DNA from: JAJDAH01 sp964487605
GTDB lineage: Bacteria; Myxococcota_A; Polyangia; Polyangiales; Polyangiaceae
Direction of reading: 5' to 3'
DNA: 64,000 bases
Assembly: GCA_964487605.1 (NCBI GenBank)
Contig: CAZARU010000024.1
Coordinates: 8,456 to 72,455, forward strand
How positions within the stretch are numbered: the first letter of the stretch is position 1; each line of letters opens with the position of its first letter. This document shows, one piece after another, positions 8,115-16,713 of the stretch. The notes beneath the pieces are model-generated. The model was given only the letters and a program-made list of their open reading frames with translations, made no database searches and was not told where the DNA came from. Position numbers and translations under genes: made by a program.

Positions 8115-9110
8115 TCAGTTCAGGCAGCGGGAGAGGTACTCGGGAAGGCTCGGCGAGCCGCTGCACGAGAAGCCCGGCTGCGAGCAGGTGTCGTGACAGA
8201 TCTCGAGTTCGTTCGAGGCGAAGTCGCAGTCCGGCTGACACTGGAGCACGGTGTACTGCTGGCCGTTCCACAGGCCGCAGCACATTTGCCCGCTCGGACA
8301 GTCTTCCGGGCCATCGCACTGCACGTCGGTGAGCGCGCAGCCGCCGCTCGAGCACTGACACGCATCGCCTATCGGAGCGCAGGTGTCCGGACCGGGCTCG
8401 AGGTAGCAGCAGCGCTCGGTGGCGAGCTCGCACGTCACGATGACGCCGGTGCCGCTTCCGTCGTAGCAGTTGACCTTCCCGGGCTCGGTGTTGAGGACAC
8501 CGCCGGTGCCACCGGGGCCGGTGCCACCGGGACCCGCTCCGCCCGGCCCTGCGCCACCAGGACCCGCGCCGCCGAACCCGCTCGTTCCTCCTGCGCCGCC
8601 GGGGCCCGCTCCGCCGAACCCGGACCCGCCCGTGCCACCCGGACCTGCACCGCCGGGACCCGCACCGCCGGGACCTGCGCCGCCGGGACCTGCTCCGCCG
8701 GGACCCGCACCGCCCGGGCCAGCATCGACCGGACCGGCGCCGCTGGCGCCGCCCATGCCCGTACAGCTCTGCAGGCACAGATCCGCGGGCGCGCCGTTGC
8801 ACACGCACACGTCGAAGCACGCCTGGCACGAGCCGCAGTCGGGCGCAGCCGTACAACCGGGCACACCCGTACCGGAACCGCCCGTCCCACCGACGCCTCC
8901 GCACGGGATGCACGCGTCGTACGCCGTCCCGTCGGCGTTGCAGCGCTGAGCTCCCATGACGCCGCCCGGACAGGGACACGGGATGAGCTGGCCGGGCTCG
9001 CACAGCTGCGTGCCGCCGCCGCCGCTCCCGTCGTCGGCCTTTTCTTCGCCACCTCCGCAGCTCAGCGCCGCCGCACCCGCCGCCAGGAACATGAAGACTA
9101 CACGTCGCAT
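8115..9110 (-). CDS. Cys-rich lipoprotein with collagen-like Gly/Pro repeat
   Basis: Secreted lipoprotein of 331 residues. A signal peptide ends in the lipobox ALSC (Cys18). A first cysteine-rich module follows, then about 80 residues built from GAGPG/GGAGP-type units (about residues 125-205), then a second cysteine-rich module with spaced CC, CxC and CPSGQMCC-like clusters. The pattern suggests a disulfide-rich surface protein whose two domains are separated by a flexible or collagen-like spacer. No enzymatic motif is visible. It shares the lipobox-plus-low-complexity design with several other lipoproteins in this window. Function unknown; existence as a gene is well supported by the signal peptide and ordered cysteines. 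Confidence 0.8.
   Translation of the reverse strand: MRRVVFMFLAAGAAALSCGGGEEKADDGSGGGGTQLCEPGQLIPCPCPGGVMGAQRCNADGTAYDACIPCGGVGGTGGSGTGVPGCTAAPDCGSCQACFDVCVCNGAPADLCLQSCTGMGGASGAGPVDAGPGGAGPGGAGPGGAGPGGAGPGGAGPGGTGGSGFGGAGPGGAGGTSGFGGAGPGGAGPGGAGPGGTGPGGTGGVLNTEPGKVNCYDGSGTGVIVTCELATERCCYLEPGPDTCAPIGDACQCSSGGCALTDVQCDGPEDCPSGQMCCGLWNGQQYTVLQCQPDCDFASNELEICHDTCSQPGFSCSGSPSLPEYLSRCLN
8505..8740. repeat. 15-bp period tandem repeat inside lipoprotein gene
   Basis: Repeats near the unit GCACCGCCGGGACCT, read on the plus strand, encode GAGPG blocks on the minus strand. Many neighbouring units differ only at third codon positions. This makes the tract prone to copy-number change by slippage or recombination. 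Confidence 0.7.
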
Positions 9111-9317
9111 GGGGATCCCCTTCGCCTCGGAACGGAAAGGTTAGCTGCTCGCGCTTCGCGCGCTACTACGGAAGAACCATGGTCCGCAACCCGGAGGCCC
9201 GAATCGCGCGCCGGGCGGGCCCGGCTTCGGGACGGGGCCCCCGGACTTGCGCTCCTCCACTCGTCGGGCAACCGTGGCCACGCGCTCGCCCATCCCCTGC
9301 CCCTTCGAACGATCCCC

Positions 9318-10649
9318 ATGACCGACACGTCGAGCGCGGCCCGGCCCGGTGGCGAGGCGCACCGCCCGCGCTCCGCGGAGGTGGAGACGTGGACGATCGA
9401 GAAGCTGGTGCCCGGGGGACTCGGCATGGCGCGCCTCCCGGACGGTCGGGTCGGGTTCGCGCGCTTCACCGCCCCGGGTGATCGCATTTCGCCCGAGCGC
9501 GTGACCCGCAAGAAGCGTCACGCCACGGCGGAGACGTGGACGCTCGTCGAGGGTGGCGAGCACCGGGTGGAGCCGCCCTGCCGCTGGCTCGAAGCGTGCG
9601 GCGCGTGCGACTTCATGCACCTGGACGAGGACGCCCAGCGAACCGCCAAGGCGAGCCTCGTCGGCGAGGCGCTGCGCCGCACCGGTGGCTTCGATGCCGC
9701 GCCCCCGGTCGCGGTCGTGACGGCAGGACCCGCTCTCGGCTACCGCGGTCGTGTCCGCCTGCACGTGTCCGGCGATGGCCGCCTGGGGTTCCACGGACGC
9801 GGAAGCCACGACGTGGTCGAGTTCGACGAGTGCGCCGTCTGCTCGCCCGGTGTGACGGCCGGCATCGTCGCTCTCCGGAATGCCGCTGCTGAGCACGCAG
9901 GGGCCCTGGCCGAGTTCTCCGAGGTCGAGATCCGGGAAGCGCCGGAGGGTGCGCCGCTGGCCTTCCATTTCCGCCGCCCCGAGCGAGCACCGCCCGGCGG
10001 CCGGGGCGCGCGTCTCGTCGAGCACCTGGGGCGGCAGCACGCCGTGAGCATCGCCGGCGAGCGGCGCGATCGCGGCGCGGTTCAGCGCTGGCCGCTCGGC
10101 GGCGGGATCGTGCTCGAAGCGCCACCCGGTGCGTTCACGCAGGTCAACTGGGCCGTGAATCGGCTCCTCGTGACGCACGTCGTGGAGCGAGCGAGCGAGC
10201 TGGGCCTCCGATCGTTCTGCGACCTCTTCGGTGGCGCGGGAAACTTCTCGCTTCCGCTGGCGGGGGCGGGCCTGGACGGCGTCCTCGTGGAGGCCAACCC
10301 CCTGTCCGTCGGCGCGGCGCGGGCGAGCGCGGGCCGCGGTCCAGGACGGTTGGAGGTCATCGCGGACGATGCGGCCGCTACGGCCGCGAGGCTGGCGGCC
10401 GACGCGCGCACGTTCGATCTCGTGGTGCTGGACCCTCCTCGCGAGGGCGCGCGCGAGCTCGTGCCCGACGTCGCTCGCCTCGCGCGACGCGCGATCGCCT
10501 ACTGCTCGTGCGACCCGGTGACCCTCGCTCGCGATCTCGCGGCGCTACGGGCCCGCGGATGGCGGCTCGCCGAGGTCACGGCCTTCGACATGTTCCCGCA
10601 GACGCACCACGTCGAGACGGTGGCGTGGATGCTCCCCGCGGGCGCCTGA
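9318..10649 (+). CDS. RumA/TrmA-type RNA (uracil-5-)-methyltransferase
   Basis: SAM-dependent RNA methyltransferase of 443 residues in the 23S rRNA m5U (RlmD/RumA, RlmCD) group. An N-terminal TRAM-like beta domain (about residues 25-75) precedes a C-x5-C-x2-C cluster (CRWLEACGACDF) with a later Cys in DECAVC, the arrangement that binds a [4Fe-4S] cluster in RlmD. The SAM fold starts at FCDLFGGAGNFSLPLA. The motif LVVLDPPREG and the catalytic nucleophile loop YCSCDPVTLARD complete the family set; the usual SCNP is SCDP here. The exact rRNA or tRNA position modified cannot be assigned. ATG 9318 is the first Met in frame with coding-like sequence after it; no clear ribosome binding site is seen. 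Confidence 0.93.
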   Translation: MTDTSSAARPGGEAHRPRSAEVETWTIEKLVPGGLGMARLPDGRVGFARFTAPGDRISPERVTRKKRHATAETWTLVEGGEHRVEPPCRWLEACGACDFMHLDEDAQRTAKASLVGEALRRTGGFDAAPPVAVVTAGPALGYRGRVRLHVSGDGRLGFHGRGSHDVVEFDECAVCSPGVTAGIVALRNAAAEHAGALAEFSEVEIREAPEGAPLAFHFRRPERAPPGGRGARLVEHLGRQHAVSIAGERRDRGAVQRWPLGGGIVLEAPPGAFTQVNWAVNRLLVTHVVERASELGLRSFCDLFGGAGNFSLPLAGAGLDGVLVEANPLSVGAARASAGRGPGRLEVIADDAAATAARLAADARTFDLVVLDPPREGARELVPDVARLARRAIAYCSCDPVTLARDLAALRARGWRLAEVTAFDMFPQTHHVETVAWMLPAGA

Positions 10650-10670
10650 TCCCGGGAGCGCTTCGGCGAG

Positions 10671-11234
10671 TCACACCCGCCAGCGGAGCCGCAGGATCAA
10701 GCTGCCGTCGGGTTCGGTGTAGTGGGACTCCGTGACGTCGCGCGCTCGCCCGAGGCTCAACGCGTACCGGTAAATCTCCGCTATGGCGACCCGAGCGAGC
10801 GGTGTCGTGGTGTACGGGTGGTCACGCAGCAGAACCTTGGCGCTGCCCGGCTGCGCTTCGATCTCGAGCACTCCATGGGTGTGATCGTGCCGCCACAGTT
10901 CCGGAGCCTTCTCGAGCATGGTCATCGGCGTCACGAGCCCCAGGAAGATCTTCCGGACGCGTCCGAACCCGCGGTCCATCATGGCGTCGAGGAAACGGGC
11001 GAACTGCGCCTGCTGTCGTGCGGCAGGCCCGTTCCAGACGGCCTCGTACCAAGCCATGACGTGTCGCTCGGGCACCCACTCGACGTTCACCACGATGCGC
11101 TCCAGCGTCGCGTCGCGGGTGTAGTCCGGAAGCAGGGCGGCGATCGCGGCCACCCCGTCCTTCCCCCAGAGGTCGCTCGCCGCGGCGCGGAACGCCACCA
11201 GAATGGTTCCGCGCGCGCAGGGTTCCTCACTCAT
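10671..11234 (-). CDS. Unknown protein, possible myxobacterial DUF2378-like fold
   Basis: A 187-residue soluble protein without signal peptide or membrane segment. Length, mixed alpha/beta character and the conserved-looking stretch FGRVRKIFLGLVTPMTMLEK recall the uncharacterised myxobacterial paralogous family TIGR02265/DUF2378 and the haem-NO-binding/V4R-type fold, but I could not confirm this by eye. The C-terminal third is a beta-rich segment ending LILRLRWRV. It is convergent with the RNA methyltransferase, 21 bases away. The upstream HDOD gene reads the same way, about 50 bases off, so the two may be cotranscribed. Function unknown. Confidence 0.6.
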   Translation of the reverse strand: MSEEPCARGTILVAFRAAASDLWGKDGVAAIAALLPDYTRDATLERIVVNVEWVPERHVMAWYEAVWNGPAARQQAQFARFLDAMMDRGFGRVRKIFLGLVTPMTMLEKAPELWRHDHTHGVLEIEAQPGSAKVLLRDHPYTTTPLARVAIAEIYRYALSLGRARDVTESHYTEPDGSLILRLRWRV

Positions 11235-11287
11235 CGGCGCGAGGACTCGTGCCGGCGGCGGTTCCCGGCGTCAATCCCGACGGAGCG

Positions 11288-13432
11288 TCACCCGGTGCTT
11301 GCGGCTGCGACGACGCGGAACGTGGACGACTCTGCCGCCACCCCTCGCGAACCCTCGTTCGTGCAGTGCTCGCTCCACCGGACGCTCGCCGCTGGACGCG
11401 ACGCGCGGGGCACGCAGGAGTGGGTCGGCACCATGGCGACGCGGACGCTCCGGGCAGGCGCCTCGATGGGCTCCTCGGCGGCTCCCTCGTGGTCGCCTGC
11501 ATGCGGGTCAGGCGCCTGCGCGTCGCCCTCGAGGTCGCCGGCCGATTCGTCTTCGGCGTAGTCGAGCGCCGCCCGGTCGAGCGTCGCAACCGACGGCCGC
11601 GTCGCGTCCGTGGCTTCCCCCTCCGCCGCCTCCGCGCTCGCGGCGGACACGGCGGGCGCCTGCTCCGCGACGACGCGCGTCACGTCTGCGGAGCTCGGCG
11701 CGAGCGACGCCCCGACCGGCAGATCGTCCTCGGCGTGCCGTTCGACGACGGAAGAGGGCACCGGGACGAGCGCCGTCGGCGGCGGACGGTCGGTGGGGAT
11801 CCGCGACGGAAACTGGGACGGCAGCGCTGCGCCGAGTCCATGGAGCGAGCGCGCGGTGAGCGGCGAGGGGGCGTCGTCCGCGGGGGGAATCGAGCTCAGC
11901 GGCACGATCCGCCCCACCTCGATCATCGGGCCATCGTCGGCGTCGGGGCGATCGGAGTCGTTGGCGACCACGCCGTAGCGGATCGACGGCGTCGGAAAGC
12001 TCGAGCCGAACGGGCTGTCCACGGCCGCCACATCGCGCCGAGGCCTCGACCACAGAAACCTCACGCGCAAGGACGCGCGACGGCCCACGACGACGCAGAT
12101 GAGCGCGAACGCCACGGTCAGAGCGGGCGTCACCACGAACTTGGCGATCCCGTCGCCGGGCAAGCCGTACGCACCGGCGAACGATCCCACGGCGAGCACG
12201 GCGAAGCCGACCACGAGCGCGACGCGCGTCGTCTGCGGAAGGACGTCGTTCCGCTCCGCTTCCCGGAACTCGTCGGCGCACAGCCGACACCACCGCTCGG
12301 GACCGACTTCGTGCTCGGGACACACCTGCCCGCGGCACGCCGGACAGGCGTTGCCGAACGTCGGCTTCTTGCACACGACGCAGGGAAACTGCCGCGGCGT
12401 GTCGAACTCGGCCGGCGCCGACGACGAGGCGGGCTCCCCGACGGCCGTCCCGAGGGACGGGCGCACCGAGGCGCGGGGGCCCGACGGACGGGGAAGCGAC
12501 GCCGGCGGCACCTCGCCGCGAAAGGTGGCGCGCGACCTCGCCATGAGCAGCGACAGATCGTCCCACATGGCCGCGAGCTGCGGTTCCGAGATGTCGAGGT
12601 AGGAGGCCGAGTCGCACCTCGCCAGGCGCTCGATCTCGCGCGCCGCCTCCGGCTGCACCAGGGCGTAGCTCAGGGCGTCGGCGAGCCGCACGGTGTTGAC
12701 CACCATCGCCGTAGACGTCGAGGTCTCGTACGCCAGCCCGACGCGATGGTGCCAGGCGACGACCTTGGGAACGGGTTCGGGAATGCGCCACGCCCGCAGG
12801 ACGTGCCCGCCGAGCATGGCGTGGTCGAAGCCGAAGCGCTCGCGCTCGGCGAGATGAATCACGTCGCCCTGGCCGGCGTGGACACGCAGCATCTCCGCGT
12901 AGTCCTCGCCCTCGGTCTCCAGCAACATCAGCTTGCCGATGTCGTGGAGGAACCCGCACGTGAACAGGTCGTCACCGTCGAGCGCCAGATGCCCCGCGAG
13001 GTATCGGCTGAGCGCCGCGACGACGTTGGCGTGCTCGATGACGGCCCCCGCCTCGGCCCCGGCCGAATCGAACAGGTCCAGCACCGCCGCGGTGGTCGCG
13101 AGCTGGTGCAGCTTCTCCAGACCGACGAGCGCCGCGGCGTGTCGCACGGCGGTGCAGCGCACCTTCAGCCCGAAGCCCGCGGAGTTCACCAGGCGGAGCA
13201 GGTGGGCCGAAAGTCCGGGGTCGGTCTCGAGCACCTTCACGATGTCGTGGATGTGGCACTCCGGGTTGCGGGTGAGCCGCTCGAGGCGCTGCGCCGCCAC
13301 CGGGAATACCTTGGCACCCACGATCCTGGCGCCGCGCGCCGCCAGGCTCTCGGCAGCCGCCTTCTCGCCTTCCGCGTCCGGGTCCGCCTGGAACCACAGC
13401 TCCTCGTCGATGGTGAAACGCACCAGCGGCAC
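11288..13432 (-). CDS. HDOD-domain signalling protein with zinc module and membrane anchor
   Basis: A 714-residue multidomain protein. Residues ~40-245 form an HDOD domain: LTRNPECHIHDIVKVLETDP matches the family entry helix, and FLHDIGK keeps His163-Asp164 of the HD motif. A low-complexity linker leads to a zinc-ribbon or B-box-like cysteine cluster (about 351-385: CVVC, CPAC, CPEH, CRLC). Two transmembrane helices follow (about 403-421 and 432-451). The last ~260 residues are disordered and Pro/Ala/Ser/Asp-rich. HDOD proteins usually act as non-catalytic partners in signal transduction; the membrane anchoring with a zinc module between is unusual. Partners are unknown. Confidence 0.82.
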   Translation of the reverse strand: MPLVRFTIDEELWFQADPDAEGEKAAAESLAARGARIVGAKVFPVAAQRLERLTRNPECHIHDIVKVLETDPGLSAHLLRLVNSAGFGLKVRCTAVRHAAALVGLEKLHQLATTAAVLDLFDSAGAEAGAVIEHANVVAALSRYLAGHLALDGDDLFTCGFLHDIGKLMLLETEGEDYAEMLRVHAGQGDVIHLAERERFGFDHAMLGGHVLRAWRIPEPVPKVVAWHHRVGLAYETSTSTAMVVNTVRLADALSYALVQPEAAREIERLARCDSASYLDISEPQLAAMWDDLSLLMARSRATFRGEVPPASLPRPSGPRASVRPSLGTAVGEPASSSAPAEFDTPRQFPCVVCKKPTFGNACPACRGQVCPEHEVGPERWCRLCADEFREAERNDVLPQTTRVALVVGFAVLAVGSFAGAYGLPGDGIAKFVVTPALTVAFALICVVVGRRASLRVRFLWSRPRRDVAAVDSPFGSSFPTPSIRYGVVANDSDRPDADDGPMIEVGRIVPLSSIPPADDAPSPLTARSLHGLGAALPSQFPSRIPTDRPPPTALVPVPSSVVERHAEDDLPVGASLAPSSADVTRVVAEQAPAVSAASAEAAEGEATDATRPSVATLDRAALDYAEDESAGDLEGDAQAPDPHAGDHEGAAEEPIEAPARSVRVAMVPTHSCVPRASRPAASVRWSEHCTNEGSRGVAAESSTFRVVAAASTG

Positions 13433-13482
13433 TTACGGCCGCGGCGAGGCGTTCCTGAAGGGCCGCGGCGGGGGCGCGGCGG

Positions 13483-14322
13483 CTACTCGTCCAACTCCGC
13501 GATGTTGCCGGGAAGATCCCGTGACGGCCTCATCCGCCAGACGGGCGACCGCTTCTCGAGAAAAGCCTTCACCCCCTCGGCAGCATCCGGTTGAGCGCCC
13601 ACCCAGCCGAAGAGATCGTCCTCGAGCTCCTTGGACCGGCGCCCGTCGAGCTGCATCACTTGGCGCCACACGAGCCGCTTGGTGATGGCCACCGAGACGG
13701 GCGCCGTGTTCCTCGCAATGTCGAGGGCGGTGTCGCGCACCGCATCGAGGAGCTGATCGGCCGGTACGACCCGGCTGACGAGCCCGAGCGCGAGGGCCTC
13801 CGGGGCCTCGACCATCCGTCCCGTGATCAGGAGGTCGAGCGCCTTCGCCACGCCGATGAGCCGCGGCAGCATCCAGGTGCTGTTGGCCTCGGGGATGATC
13901 CCTCGGCGGTTGAACACGAAACCGATCTTCGCGCGGTCGCTCGCGATGCGCAGGTCCCACAGCAACGGCAGAGTCGCGCCGATGCCGACGGCGGCACCGT
14001 TGATGGCGGCAATCACCGGCGTCGTCATGTTCCAGGGTCGGACCTTCGCTTCGAGCGAGGACGCCTCCGCAAACGCCCCGGCGCGCGCGAACGTGCTGCC
14101 ATCGGAGTCGAGATCGGCTCCGGCACAAAAGTGCTTTCCAGCGCCCGTGATCACCATCGCGCGAACCTCGTCGTCGCGGTCGAGCTCGTGCATCGCCCCG
14201 AAGAGCTCGACGCCCATCGCGGTCGTGTAGGCGTTGAAGCGGTCTGGCCGGTTCAGGGTGATCGTGGCGACGCGATCGGCGATCTCGACACGAATGAAGC
14301 GATGGTCGGACGGTGACGGCAT
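13483..14322 (-). CDS. Enoyl-CoA hydratase/isomerase (crotonase) family protein
   Basis: Cytosolic acyl-CoA-processing enzyme of 279 residues. The crotonase fold is recognised from LNRPDRFNAY, the oxyanion-hole segment GKHFCAGADL (about residues 67-76) and NGAAVGIGATLPLLWDLRIA (second oxyanion contribution). The segment GIIPEANSTWMLPRLIG carries the Glu-containing position used by hydratases. A role in fatty-acid beta-oxidation or a related acyl-CoA pathway is likely; the substrate is not determined. It is about 50 bases downstream of the VanW gene on the same strand, but functional linkage is not evident. Confidence 0.9.
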   Translation of the reverse strand: MPSPSDHRFIRVEIADRVATITLNRPDRFNAYTTAMGVELFGAMHELDRDDEVRAMVITGAGKHFCAGADLDSDGSTFARAGAFAEASSLEAKVRPWNMTTPVIAAINGAAVGIGATLPLLWDLRIASDRAKIGFVFNRRGIIPEANSTWMLPRLIGVAKALDLLITGRMVEAPEALALGLVSRVVPADQLLDAVRDTALDIARNTAPVSVAITKRLVWRQVMQLDGRRSKELEDDLFGWVGAQPDAAEGVKAFLEKRSPVWRMRPSRDLPGNIAELDE

Positions 14323-14373
14323 GGCCGCCCATGTTACGCCGAAACTTCGCGACGGGGTGGCACCCAGATCCGC

Positions 14374-16335
14374 TCAGTGGCCCGCGTCCGCGTCGAACGA
14401 CCCCGCCGTGGGCACGCCGCCATCGGCCTCGGCGACGGGGCACTTCTCTCCGGTGTGCCCGGGCTTCCCTTCGGGGATCTTGCAGGAGTGAACGGCCACC
14501 ACCCGCGGCCGCGGCAGGTAGACGACCTTGCGCTTCTCTTCCTTCTTCTTCCCGTCGGAGAACGTGACCTCGCGCGTGACCACCACGGTCCACCCCGCCT
14601 GGCCTCCGTACCTGACCTTCTCCTCGTCGGGCTTCAGCGCGTCGTCCGCTTCCAGGTCGACGGGGGGCTGCACGACGTCGAATCTCCGCGACACCAGGCG
14701 CCTCACCCGGCGCCCGCCGTTGTCTCCGAAGAGCCGCACCGTCACGTGGGTGGGCCCGACGAACGTCTTCACCAGGACCGCGGCCTCGCTGTCGTTCCTG
14801 AAGGCGAGATCCGGCGTCGGGTACGACAGCGTCGCCTCGATGCCCTCGGGGTAACGCGGAAACCAGTAGCTGTGCGGCTGCCGCGTGACGACGTCGTAAC
14901 CCCCGTCGAAGATCGTGTTGAAGAAGGTCGTGGCGAACTGGCTGATGCCGCCGCCGATCGTCGGCACCATCTCCCCATCGGCGATGCTGGGGGCGGGTAC
15001 GAAGCCGTCCCCGGCCCTGCGCGGCCCGAGGGTCTCGTTCACCGAGAACACGGCGCCGGGCGGGACGATGGTCCCGTCGAGGAGCTCCGCGATGCGGTGA
15101 ATGTTCTTCACGCGGTCCTCGCAGCACGCGTGGTACGTCGTGAAGCTCGCCACGTGCCCGCGGATGCCGAGCCTGGCGAGATCCTCCGTCGTGACCTCGG
15201 GGGCGGCGCTGCGCTCGACGGGCAGCGCGCCGCGACGGTCGGGACGCCGCGCGGCCTCGAGCAGGGCCGCCGCCACCGCCGCGGCTCGCACGAGTGTGCC
15301 GGCCCGGCTCGGCACCAGCTCGATGCGGTCTCCCTTCACCTCGAAGCGCGCACTCCGAGGGGGCTCCTCGAGCTGCGACCGCAGCTGTCCGAGCCGCGCC
15401 TCCACGGCCTTCTCGTCGAATCTCACTTCGAGCGCCGGACGTGGGGTCGTTACCAGCAGTGCGACGAGCATCGACGCCACGTCGTCTCTCGAAAGCTCGA
15501 GGCGAGCGCTCTCGCCGGGGTTCTGAAGGACCACGGCACCGAGCAGCGCGTTCGCCTCTGCGACGACCCGATCGACGTCGTCCTTGCCCACGGGCGCCTC
15601 GCGGTGGACGAGTGGCAGCACGGCGGCCAGGCCGTTTCCGCGAGCGACCGACCGCACGAGGGTCTCCATCGCCCGTGGCCTGTCCACGAGGGTGCCCGCA
15701 CGCGGGTACTCGGGATGCAGTCGCCCATCCCTTTGGGCGAGCCCTCCTGCGAACGGCGAGTCCTCGACGGCCTCGCCCTCCCAACCGTCGATGGCGCGCT
15801 CCACGCGAGCCGCGTCGATGCGCACGGCGAGCGCCACTCGATGCGAACCGGACAGGCTCCGCAGCCAGAAGCGGAAGCACTCGACCACGCCGCACGATCT
15901 TCCGGCAGCGAGGGCGGCGGCCACCGTGCCGTCGACGTCGGCCTCGAGCCCCACCGACTCGGGATCGAGCTGGAAGACTCTGGACGCGATGGCCACCGGG
16001 AGAGGCGTCGTCCTCGCACGGCGCGCCGTCGCTTCGAGGGCGGCGCGCGCCGCCGTCTCGTCCAGACCCCCGAGCGCAACGTCGGCCACCATCACGCCTC
16101 GGACGACTTCGCCGCGTGACAGGACCCGCTCGACGCCGTAGGAGGAGAGAACCACGACGAAGGCCGTCGCGGCAGTGCCGAAGGCACGGAAGGACCACCG
16201 CCGCAGCGACGTGCCGACACCCCGAGCGAGGGACCCTGCGTCGCGGCCCCGAGTCTCTCCGTCGGCGCGCGCCTCACCGGGCCGGCGCTCGGAGGGCTCG
16301 CGTCGAGGGATCGGTTCGGCAGGTGTGCGCGACAA
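14374..16335 (-). CDS. VanW-family cell-wall protein with peptidoglycan-binding domains
   Basis: Envelope protein of about 653 residues. One hydrophobic segment (TAATAFVVVLSSYGVERVL, about residues 50-68) anchors it or acts as a signal. Two putative peptidoglycan-binding (PG_binding_4-type) repeats follow, and then the VanW domain (about 395-530) with ASFTTYHACCEDRVKNI, PGAVFSVNETLGPR and GGGISQFATTFFN. VanW relatives occur in vancomycin-resistance clusters, but most chromosomal copies such as this have no proven role. The start is uncertain: no ATG or GTG lies between the upstream region and the hydrophobic helix. TTG 16335 is chosen because further extension runs into the divergent coiled-coil gene; an ATG at 16584 would overlap that gene. 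Confidence 0.8.
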   Translation of the reverse strand: MSRTPAEPIPRREPSERRPGEARADGETRGRDAGSLARGVGTSLRRWSFRAFGTAATAFVVVLSSYGVERVLSRGEVVRGVMVADVALGGLDETAARAALEATARRARTTPLPVAIASRVFQLDPESVGLEADVDGTVAAALAAGRSCGVVECFRFWLRSLSGSHRVALAVRIDAARVERAIDGWEGEAVEDSPFAGGLAQRDGRLHPEYPRAGTLVDRPRAMETLVRSVARGNGLAAVLPLVHREAPVGKDDVDRVVAEANALLGAVVLQNPGESARLELSRDDVASMLVALLVTTPRPALEVRFDEKAVEARLGQLRSQLEEPPRSARFEVKGDRIELVPSRAGTLVRAAAVAAALLEAARRPDRRGALPVERSAAPEVTTEDLARLGIRGHVASFTTYHACCEDRVKNIHRIAELLDGTIVPPGAVFSVNETLGPRRAGDGFVPAPSIADGEMVPTIGGGISQFATTFFNTIFDGGYDVVTRQPHSYWFPRYPEGIEATLSYPTPDLAFRNDSEAAVLVKTFVGPTHVTVRLFGDNGGRRVRRLVSRRFDVVQPPVDLEADDALKPDEEKVRYGGQAGWTVVVTREVTFSDGKKKEEKRKVVYLPRPRVVAVHSCKIPEGKPGHTGEKCPVAEADGGVPTAGSFDADAGH

Positions 16336-16355
16336 CGGAAGGAGAATAAAGTACC

Positions 16356-16691
16356 GTGGTTCGGAGGAGTTCAACGTTGGCCAAAGCGAAGAAAGCGAAG
16401 CCCAAGGCACCCCGTGGCCCGGCGAAGCCGGAGCCCCGCGCCGCAAAGGGGAAGGCGGGTGACTCGGGCGTGGAGAAGCGCTGGCGGGAGTACTGGAAGT
16501 GCCGCAAGGAGCTGGAAGACGCCGTCGAGAAGGTGCGAGCGGCTCGCGAAGCGCTGAACGGGGCCCTGGACGCCGAGCGTTCACGGCGCGAAGCGTTCGA
16601 GGACGTGAAACGAACGCTCACGGACCTTCTCGACGTGGAGCCCGCAGGCCCGCGGCTGCTGACGGCCGCGTCCGAGCAGAAGTCGAACTGA
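16356..16691 (+). CDS. Small basic coiled-coil protein, function unknown
   Basis: A 111-residue protein. The first 35 residues are Lys/Ala/Pro-rich, like a histone H1 tail, and resemble the basic tails found on myxobacterial DNA-associated proteins. From about residue 40 to 95 there is a charged amphipathic helix (KRWREYWKCRKELEDAVEK onward) that should form a coiled coil. A good ribosome binding site (GGAAGGA, 16337-16343) stands 12 bases before GTG 16356; TTG 16377 is an alternative start. DNA binding is inferred from the basic tail only. It is divergent from the VanW gene and about 20 bases upstream of the second spermidine synthase-like gene, with which it is probably cotranscribed. Confidence 0.65.
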   Translation: MVRRSSTLAKAKKAKPKAPRGPAKPEPRAAKGKAGDSGVEKRWREYWKCRKELEDAVEKVRAAREALNGALDAERSRREAFEDVKRTLTDLLDVEPAGPRLLTAASEQKSN

Positions 16692-16713
16692 GCTCCGCCG
16701 TCCCGCCTCGGGG

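Noticed and set aside
8505..8740. Possible CRISPR-like array because of regular 15-bp repeats
   Set aside because: Repeats are contiguous, without unique spacers, and encode GAGPG blocks in frame; no cas gene is near.
8470..8949. Proline-rich plus-strand frame (PPGPAPP-like repeats) opposite the lipoprotein
   Set aside because: It is the complement of the Gly-rich repeat on the minus strand, which has a signal peptide and ordered cysteines; the Pro-rich frame has neither.
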